From: Siphonodentalium dalli
Taxonomy: Eukaryota > Mollusca > Scaphopoda > Gadilida > Siphonodentaliidae
NCBI GenBank assembly: GCA_032622095.1
Contig: CP136064.1
Location: 45,647,573 to 45,711,572 of the forward strand
DNA length: 64,000 nucleotides
Direction of reading: 5' to 3'
A program made the translations under genes and the position numbers. How positions within the stretch are numbered: the first letter of the stretch is position 1; the number at the start of each line of letters is the position of its first letter. Under the pieces are notes generated by a model. It did not search any database, was not told the origin of the DNA, and was given only the letters and a program-made list of their open reading frames with translations. This document shows, in pieces, positions 38,101-48,400 of this stretch.

Positions 38101-41100
38101 AGCTCACAGCCATTCAGTCCAAAATCTCTATGGCTTTGCGCTGCCGTAAAATCTCGGTCCGTGAACTACAGTCGCTCATTGGCTCATTACAATTTGCGTG
38201 CAAGGCGATTCGTCCGGGCCGCCCATTTTGTCGTCGCCTGATTGATGCCCTGCAGGGATTTTCTAAGCCGCATCACAAAATCCGAATTAATTCTGGCATG
38301 CGTGCCGATTTGGCCACGTGGTTACAGTTCTTCACGTCATTCAATGGGATCTACCTTTTCCCTTCTGCGACCTGGCTCCATGATACCGACATCAATTTCC
38401 ACACAGACGCTTGTGGTGGTCAGTCCGGCGGCTTTGGCGCTTATTTCAACGGCCTTTGGGCTTTTGGCAAGTGGCCCCTTCCTTGGCATGCTTTGGGCCT
38501 GACCCGCAATATGGGTGTCCTCGAGATGTTCCCAGTCTTAGTGGCCATCAGCGTCTGGGGGCGTCGCCTCCGGAATCATCGCCTCCATTTACACTGTGAT
38601 AACATTACCGTGGTCCGCGCCATCAACGACCAAACTTCCAAATGCAAGCCGCTCATGGCCCTGTTGCGCCAGCTGGTCCTGCTGCTCCTGTCTCACAACA
38701 TCTCCTTGCGTGCTTCATGGATCGCGTCTCGTGATAATGCTCTCGCTGACAGCCTCTCTCGTTTCCAGATGAAACGTTTCCGTCGACTGGCGCCGTCCGC
38801 CGCCCGAACGCCAACACCATTTCCCAGGTGCCTGTGGACCTGCGTCGACATGTAACGCTGCTTTTGACTTCCTCCCGGGCGCCAAAAACTCACCGCACGT
38901 ATCGCACCGCCATACGGGCTTATCTCGATTTCGCACACCAGCATCACTTGGCCGTTTTCTGGCCGCTCCCGGAACACGCTATCGTCGGGTTTATCGCGGG
39001 GCTTCATCGCTCCCAGCATTCTGCTTCAACCATTTCCACCTACCTGGCTGCCATCGGTCGGCAGCATCGACTCCGGGGTATGCGAGATCCCACTTCGACT
39101 TACCTCATTCGCCAACTATTGACCGGGGTCCGTCGCTTGACGCCTTCATCATCTCGTCCTGCTCCAGTGACAATACCTTTGCTGCGCACCTTGCTCCGCG
39201 TGCTTCCTCGCATATGCTCGTCGCCACATGAGGTCGCTTTGTTTACGTCTGCCTTTACGATGGCCTTTTTTGGACTGTTCCGCGTGGGGGAACTGGCCGC
39301 TGTGTCCAAGGCCGACTTTGGACATGCTATATTTCTTCGCGATGTCTCGTTGTGCGGCTCCGCCATTGACGTTTGGCTCCGGCATTCTAAAACGAACCAA
39401 TGTGGTCTTCCCGCTCATATTCGCATTCCGTGCCTGCCGACTGATCCACATATCTGCCCGCTGCGTGCGGCCACCACATTTCTTGCCATTCGCGGCTCCC
39501 GGTCGGGACTGTTCCTTTCTCACCAGGCTCAGACCCCGCTCACAGTCGCGCAGTTTCGGGCCGTGCTCCATCAGGCTTTGCGTACGTCCGGCTCTCGACA
39601 ATATATCACGCCGCATTCATTTCGTTCGGGTGGTGCTACCTATCTGGCGGATCTGGGCACCCCTTACCATGCCATCCAACACCGGGGTCGTTGGCGGTCT
39701 GATGTTTGTCGTCGATACATCCACTCAACATCTGCTTAGTCTCGTTTCAGTAGCCATTATCTGGGTCTTGGGTTCGTCCCACGTCTACTGGGCTCACCAG
39801 CGTGCTGTGCGGCGTCCTGTTGGCCAACATCTCCAGCTGTCCAGCCGCGGCGCTTCTGTTAGATGGATCGGCACTCGTGGGATGCTCTGGAGCGATTTCC
39901 ACGCCACGTTCGACCGGGAGCTCGCCGCTTGTCCGCAGTCTCGGCATCCTACCCACATCATCATCCAGCTTGGTTCTAACGACATCACAGCCGGTGGGTA
40001 CCGTGACTTGCGTGCCAGTGTTAAGCGGGAACTTTCTTATGTGCAGGAAACTTTGCCTGACTGCACCCTTATTTGGTCACCGTGTTCCCGCGCCGCTATT
40101 GGCACAACGCCCATCGCCCGAGTATTGGTGCTCGCCAGCGCCGGGACTTTAACCAACGCATGTTGGGCTTCGTCTTGCATCACGGGGGTCGTGGCATCAA
40201 GCACCCAGACATTTGCGCTTCTGATAAGGGCATGTATCGTTCAGATGGGATCCATCTCTCCCCCGTCGGCAACGATATCTATCTGAATAGTCTCCAGGGC
40301 GCCCTGGAGACCTTCCTGGCATCTGACACTATGGTTTTCCCGGTGGTTTAACTGTTTCATTGATGTATTTGGGCATGGAGCTCCTGGTTTGGGGGAGTGC
40401 TGCGCACTCTATGGCGGTCCTGCAGATAGTGGTAGTGGTAGTGTCGCCATAGCGTTATAACCTGTCTGGTAACTTTGATGGGTGGCTTATCAATAGTAGC
40501 TTAGTATGTTTATGACTGCGCAGTCATCTTATGCTTATTTGAGAGTGCTCTCGATCTGTAGCCTGAGTGTAATATTCCAGGCCTGTGCTTAGCCATAGGG
40601 AGTTGGGCTGTCCAGTGGTCTCTACTGCCATTCCTGCGTCGCACTCGTTGGGCTTCTCCCTGGTGGCCGTGTGTGCTTATTGCTTAGGGCGCCTCATAGC
40701 AATTCTTGGGCGCCGGCTCCGAATCGTACCTTAGCTCGTCGGGCCATGCTCGTGCCTGTGCTGTACAGCAGTATTTCTTCAGCGTTCTCTGCTTCGGCTT
40801 CTCGTCAGAGCGAAGGCTCTGCTTAATTGGTTTTCCATGCGTATGGGCTATCTGCAGGACAAGCTTATAATTTCATTAAAGCTGAGATCATAACCCACTC
40901 ATGTGTTGTCATTTAAATATTCCATGCAGTAGTGGCAGGGCTGTCACTGGTGGGGGTAGTGTCTCTTGGATCTGAGTGATCACATAATGCACCCAGGGCC
41001 GATAAGGTTCGGGGTGATTTATGTGGTTCTTTGATCCTGTCATCCGGCAGACATTCCGGTTTTTCGGTACGATCCGTTCCGTATCGGCCGAACTTAAAGT

Positions 41101-42379
41101 CCGCATTTTACATCCGCCCGGAATGCTGCCTCCTTCCGGTAACTGAGAAAGCAATTCACTTTTGAATTATACGCATCGCTCTCCCTCCCTCCCCCCTTGG
41201 AGCTCCATGCCCCGCTTTGTTCGGCGTCCCGAGTGGCACGCCATATTCATTGTTCTGTGATGCCTGTTTTGTTTTGGGCCTAGGGCCCTGTGTATTTGCA
41301 TCTCGTTGCTGCTGTTTGTTTTCCCTTTCAGGTGCTGTGTCATCAGTGCCATTGATCCAGCTTTGGTGCGTCCTGCAGGGGTAACATTGGTGTTGCCCGC
41401 CCATACCACGGTGCTTAGCCATAGGGAGTTGGGCTGTCCAGTGGTCTCTACTGCCATTCCTGCGTCGCACTCGTTGGGCTTCTCCCTGGTGGCCGTGTGT
41501 GCTTATTGCTTAGGGCGCCTCATAGCAATTCTTGGGCGCCGGCTCCGAATCGTACCTTAGCTCGTCGGGCCATGCTCGTGCCTGCGCTGTACAGCAGTAT
41601 TTCTTCAGCGTTCTCTGCTTCGGCTTCTCGTCAGAGCGAAGGCTCTGCTTAATTGGTTTTCCATGCGTATGGGCTATCTGCAGGACAAGCTTATAATTTC
41701 ATTAAAGCTGAGATCATAACCCACTCATGTGTTGTCATTTAAATATTCCATGCAGTAGTGGCAGGGCTGTCACTGGTGGGGGTAGTGTCTCTTGGATCTG
41801 AGTGATCACATAAACTGAAGAATGTGTATATTATTTGTCTATAAACATATTTATTATTTTTATACCCAGGAAACTATACAAAACTGTAATAGGAAGAGAT
41901 AGACCATCTTTAAATATTGTAATTAATAGACCCACAAAATTCTATTCTGTATAGTTCATAAACAAGCACAATACATGTATAAGTGTGAATTTTAGCTATA
42001 CAAATGAACTTAATTTCTTACTTACCGGTAGTATGAGTTCATATGTTCATCAAATCCTAAGTGTATGACAAACATAGTCTTCATTTGAAGGGATGTTCTG
42101 AATTTATTCATACTAATATAAGAACAGGATGGGAGAATCCATTCAGATGTTAAAGAGGGACTAAAGGCACTCACAGTGGGTAAATGTAAAAAAAAAAAGT
42201 CTGTAAAAACATTTCAATGCTTTGACCTTTCGAATGTTTACCATAAAGTTTTGATTAAACTTTGGTATCTTATGGGACTAATTGGACTCTGACATTAATA
42301 CCACTATAACAGTAATGTTTAGGCCATTAAAATAAAATATCTGTATTCTCAGGCAATTAGATCACAATTTTGAGACGAG

Positions 42380-42415
<36 letters not shown>

Positions 42416-45400
42416 GGGGGGGTGCTATTTATTTATATTTTTTTTCTCAAAATCTGGAAAACATTATTTCTCATGAACTCATTTCAAATGACTTGAGTCC
42501 CTTTAACCCTTTACCCAACAAAACGGCCAAAAACGCCCAAATAAAGCTTCATCAGCCTAAAATATCTTTGGTCTGTCTCAAAAACACCATACAAATATGG
42601 ATATCATTGGAACCGGTTCATTGACCACATTGTGATGGTTACATTTATGCCCTGTGCCAATGCATTCTCTTATATATGCGAGTCGACCATAGGTCGCCTC
42701 GCATATATAAGAGAATGCATTGGCCTAAAAAAATTCCGCATATATAAGAGAATGCATTGGCCTAAAAAAATTCTTTTTTTTAACATTTTTTCTTACATTC
42801 TTTAACAATTTTATAATTGTTTTCTTACATTTTTTAACAATTTTTATAATATTTTTCTACATTCTTTGACAATCTTATCATTTTTAATATGTTAAGCCAA
42901 TGCATTCTCTTATATAGGCGAGGCGACCTATGGTCGACTCGCATATATAAGAGAATGCATTGGCACAGGGCCGTTCTGTTGGGTAAAGGGTTAATGATAT
43001 GGGTTTGATGGAAAAGTAATCGTGTATTGAATTTATGTCGTATCCTACACACCTCGGTTAAGAAGTTTTCCCGCTCTTTAACAGCCCTGTCTTTCTCTTT
43101 TTTAACAATCTGCATTTGGTGACGAAGACTCTTCAACTCAGCCTCAAGGCCATGGGCGGCAGATGAGAACTCAGCATCTCTTTCTGACAGTTTGTCTTGG
43201 AGTTCCTCAATCTCCTTCTCAAACTCAATTCTGGGATATGAAAACAGGAAGCATTTATTATGTAGTAAACATTACAATAGTAGACATATCATACTCTGTA
43301 CTCACTTAAATGCGATGCGGTGTCACATCAAGCTCTCGGTAGCTCTATGTCCTGTTCTCGGTGTGCATTTTTTCAAAGCTACCTATTTTCAACACGAAAT
43401 GGAGCATATTTCAAATTCTATTATTTCTCTACGTTACCAAGTAGACCAGATATCGCCTTGCTTTATGAGAAAAGTGTTGCACAAAAGTACACCTCTTAGA
43501 AATTGCTATCCACTAATTGGAAGAGAGAAAGCTTATTATGATGACTTGGTACATACTATTACCTATAGAGAGTTATCCACAATTGATCTTTCAATATGAC
43601 CATAAAAGTAATATATATTCCATTGAAAGTTTCCTTTTAATTATTTAGGAAGATGTACACCTACACCTAGATGTGACCTACATTTTAAGCTTTACATCCT
43701 TGTTCTCCGATTCCAAATTTTTATTCTTCTTCTTGTATCTCTTCAAGTCATCTTGTAGAACTTCAGAATGGGTTACTTTCTCCTTTTCACTCTACAAGTG
43801 AAATATATCATAAAATGGTCTGTAGAGAGATTCTGCTTGTATGCTGTATCTTGTAAACAGGATTCGTGTTGCCACTTGCCAAATTACCCAATGGCAAAAA
43901 AAAAAAATTAATTTGGCCAGTGGGTTTTTAATTCTGCGATAATGATCTAGTTATAATACATCATCGAAGGTGGATTATCCGATACATGTGCGTGAATTAC
44001 ACAGACAGACAAAACAGACAAAAATTAGCAACAATACCCTGAAAACACCTTCGAAAGTCGCTAATAGACTGATACAATTGACAAAACCAACGTCAGTGAG
44101 CATAAACAAATTAGCAAAATAGCCGAGTATCGTTCGGAATGGCACATTGAGATGTCCCTCAACTCAGATTAAGCATGAAAATCGGTCCCGTTATTCACCC
44201 ATATCGGGGTTCGAACCGGCGCCAACCTCGTTCAGCCCATACTGCAATGATGGTGTTCACGACCTAACCATGGGGACATCCTTTCACCGAGAGTTGAAAA
44301 GCATATCAGTCTGAATATGGCTTCATTATATGGAGGAATAGAGATATTATATCATTTTATTTAGCCTTGAGTGAAGTAGGGTATAACTTGTAAAATACAT
44401 ACAACTAAATCTTCTTCATATTTCTGCTTCATCCTGTCTTTCTCTATCATCAGTGCTTTAATCTCCTCTGCAAGCTTATTATTATGATGCTCAATCTCTT
44501 CCTTACTGGCCTGAAACAACAAGACTGTACTAAAATATGCTATTTCATACCTATTGTTGAGGGTGTCACATCCACTGAATACCAGTTAATAGAGGGGGGT
44601 GAATACTGAATACCAGTTAAAACAAAAGGTGAATACTGAATACCAGTTAATGGAGGGGGTGAATGTTAAGTAGACACTTACACTTGTTGTCTCCTGCTTC
44701 TACTTCTGTCCATCCACCTTGGGTGATCACACAATGGCTTCCCTTCCTGTGATGTCATCAGGTAGCTGGTGGGTGGAGTTATCTCTCTTAGATTGTCAAG
44801 GTTGCTACTGCTGACAATAACAACTAATTGGTAGCTGGTAAGTGGAGTTATCTCTCTTAGGTTATCAGGGTTGCTATTGCTGACTATAACAACTCCCCTC
44901 TTTCTAGAAGTTCTATTTACAACTTTATGTACATTTATTTACATCTCCGTCATTGTCTTACTGCAGCAGCGATCCTCTCTCCAGCACTCCGAGCAGGACT
45001 AGAGATGATGCTCCTTTCTTGGTCAGACAGTCAGCTAACTGATACTGCGACTTGCTCCATTTAACTTCAGTTATCTGGCAACTTCTGATCAGCTCTTGAA
45101 TTCCGTTAATGTCCATACGTAAACGTTTCTCGCAAACATAGTTCGTAGACTTTAGCGCATCGTATAATGAATGGTTGTCTGTAACGCACTCTATAGGGAT
45201 GAATTTCGGATTTACAGATCCTGTCATTATTTCGGAGTATAATTGAGCTGTGTGAATGGCTGCATCAGTACCATCTGCTAGCGCAAGCGTTTCAGCAGCT
45301 AAGGTACTTCTGACTATGCGACGAATACGTTTTGATTGCCATGCAATTGGTATAACTGTTTCGTTGTCCGTTATCATGATCAGATGTCCACCTTGGCTTC

Positions 45401-48400
45401 CGCCATCGTAAAGGTTTCCCAAAGACGCATCACTATAAACTAGCAGTCTTGTGTTTTCTGGGTTGTCAAACTTCTTGAATAGCAGCTTCACATTATCCGA
45501 CTTCACTCTCTTTATTATTTTGTTGATTGCCAGAATGTGCTTTACTGAAGGATTTTGCAGCTCCGAGGTTAAGACAGCCGTGTCATACATAATGTCTGGT
45601 CGAGTTTGAACTGCTATCCAGAGCAGTTGTCCAAGTTTTGATTGAAGTATTGTCTTTTCTTCAGATGTTAAAGACGCCTCTTTACTCATTATGCGATCCT
45701 TTGAAATAGTCATTGCTTGCAGACACTTCAGGTAACTATCTTGATCCAACGAGACACAATCTTTAACCACCTCTAAATGTAGGCCGATATATTTGAAGGA
45801 TTCTGATTCTTCTCTTCCAACATTTAGTTGTGTTCGAATAGCACCAATGATGTCGTTTTCGAAGATTTGAGAACCTCCCCAAATAAAGTCATCGACATGA
45901 GTAGCTAATATTCCGATGAGATTGTCCTCTTTATCGTACCAGTAGAACGTAGCTGGATCCAAGGAAGATGTCTTTGCTCCACATTTTAACATTACTGCCT
46001 TAACTCGTTGATACCAACACAATGATGCATCAGCTAAGCCGTAAACACATTTATTTAGGCGCCAGACTCCTGATGATGACGACTCCTTCGGTGGTTTAAG
46101 AAATATTGTCCTGGAGATCTGGGAGCTTTGCAGAAATGCTGCTTTGATGTCCATTGATTTTGGATTCCATCCTTTCTGTACCATGATCGCAAGCAATAAT
46201 CTCAATGTCTCTTTATTGCATGTCAGCGAGTCTTTATTTATTATATCTTTTTCGATATCTTCGAACCCACGGGCTACCAGGCGTGCCTTTCTTACGGTCT
46301 TTCCGTCCACTTCCTTCATCGTACATATCCAACAAGTTGATACACATTTTTGTCCTTCATTCGGAATTTCGTTGTAGACTTCGTATTCCTTCCATTTCTG
46401 AAGTTCGGCCATTTTTACATCATAAAACGTATCCATATTTACTATCATAACATTATTCTCTTCCTCTGAAGATGTAGATGGCTCGTTAACCGGAACAATG
46501 TCAACACCACACAGATCGAGAGAGTTTCTTGTTCCTAACAGTCTTTCTGGTGAACGATACTCCACATTATACCAGTCTTTGTGTTTCCCTGTTGCTTTTC
46601 CAGCACGAGAAAGAATTTTCACAACATATTGATCATCATCACTGTTGAAGGAAAATAACTGTCCAATTGTTGGTGTGATGGATTTACTGCTCGCGCCTAT
46701 TGCTCCACTAGTAGGATCATCTGTAGACTTTGAACATTCTTCATCAGATTCTTCCTGAAGTGTTGATATTGGCGTACTGTTGGGAACAGTTTCAGTAACA
46801 TCTTCTTCATCACATGTGTCATTTGTTACTGAAGAAGGCAGTTTTGTCAAGCGGCACTTGTGGACCCGAACATATGTCCCGCCATGTCTTACAAATACGA
46901 CGGAGCTGTCTTGCCCAATTACAATCCCTGGTCCTTTCCACTCTGGATTATTTGCCCGTTTATAATACACTTTGTCTCCAGTGGAGTAGTTAGAGTACGA
47001 CCGAGTATTCTTCTTTAAGGCCCGTCGAATTCTTTCCGAGGATTCTGATTCTATAAACGCCTTTCTTGCAGAGTGCATCGCATTTAGATTTTTTGCTACA
47101 TACTCGCTCATGGTGGTTCCTTCCAACGCAGGTAGTCGATCACTTATAACACACGGCAAGTTTGGGTTTTGTCCATACACTAGTTGAAATGCACTATATC
47201 CATGTACATTTGCCAAGGAATTCTTAGAGTTCACAGCCCATGCGAGAGCAGTTTCCATGTCCACTTGATTTGAATTCTTCACTTTGTTGAGTATTTCAGT
47301 CAGTGTCTTATTGTGTCGCTCAAGAAGTCCATTACTCCACGGACTTTCCGCTGGTGTTGTTTTAATAACAATGTTGAAGTTCTCGGTCATGTCCTTCATT
47401 TTCCAGTTTTCAAATTCTCCACCATTGTCGAAATAAACCGTTTTCGGACTTCCATGTATCGCTATCCATTTCTGAATAAAACTGTTCGTGACCACAGATG
47501 GCCGTTTGCTTGTTATTACTGTTGCAGCACTGTACCTAGTAAACAAGTCCATGATATGTAGGTACCACAAGGACGGTCCTAGTTGATGCAGGTCCATCGC
47601 CACAGTTTCATTGAAATAGGACGCTAGTGGCAATCCAACTGCCGGTCTAGGTGGTTGCTTTTTGAATTTTTCACACGTTCCACTGTTTTTTACTATCGCC
47701 TTCAACCTCTCTAGCAGATCGGGGTCTTTTTGGCCTGAATTTTCTATCAACGCATCAAGTTTTTCAGCAGTGGGATGTCCGAATTGGTTGTGCAACTTTA
47801 TCAGCATTTTATCATCCAGTTTAGCCGTGTCCACCGCAAGAACTTCTGGCATTTTCCTCTCGGCTTTTGCTTGTGTTGAACGTGGGTGAATGTTTATGCA
47901 ATAGTGGCCGCTTGATGTAAACTCAAGTTGAACATCTTGTCCTAACATTTTCGCTTTATCACAACTGAGGTCCAATACTGCTTCTGCTTTCTTTAAAGAC
48001 TGTTTGCTCAATAAAAGCGGAATGTCGCACGGTACAACTTCTGTCACTATGCAGCATTGTGTTTTTCCAACGACGGCAGGAATTGTCACTTTTTCCAACG
48101 ACCGAATTTGAACTCCATCACCAAATCTAAATTCTTGCGAGCTCTTTGACGGACTAACAAAACTTCGTTCATCGCTTGTTAAATCGTTGATATAGTTGTG
48201 TAGCCATTTTTGTCCACAGACAGTTTTCGTACACGCAGTGTCAATAACAGCAGCTCCAAATGACTCCACCATGAAAATTTCATTCTTTCCAACATCGCCA
48301 TTGAAAAGAGTAATGTTCACAGAATGCGGCTGATTATTCTCTGTGTTGTTCTGGAAAGCCTGTTGTCGTCGTTGAGAACAGTTCTTTGCCCAGTGGTAGA

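Larger units (their letters stand above)
35604..41813 (+). mobile_element. near-intact Ngaro-type YR retrotransposon with split direct repeats
   Basis: The order is A1 (35604-35799), Gag, RT/RNase H, tyrosine recombinase, hydrolase, B1 (40585-40987), A2 (40984-41179), unique spacer, B2 (41411-41813). Split direct repeats A1-B1-A2-B2, a tyrosine recombinase in place of an integrase, and an SGNH hydrolase frame define Ngaro-type elements within the DIRS group. The A pair appears identical and the B pair differs at one noticed position, so the insertion is recent. The element is GC-rich and CpG-rich against an AT-rich intron. It sits in intron 7, antisense to the host gene. No target duplication is visible; ATAA recurs at each repeat junction (35604, 40984, 41810). 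Confidence 0.93.

Noticed and set aside
44200-44285. Functional tRNA gene
   Set aside because: The B box is perfect, but the acceptor stem and anticodon arm do not form and the sequence continues into a SINE body.
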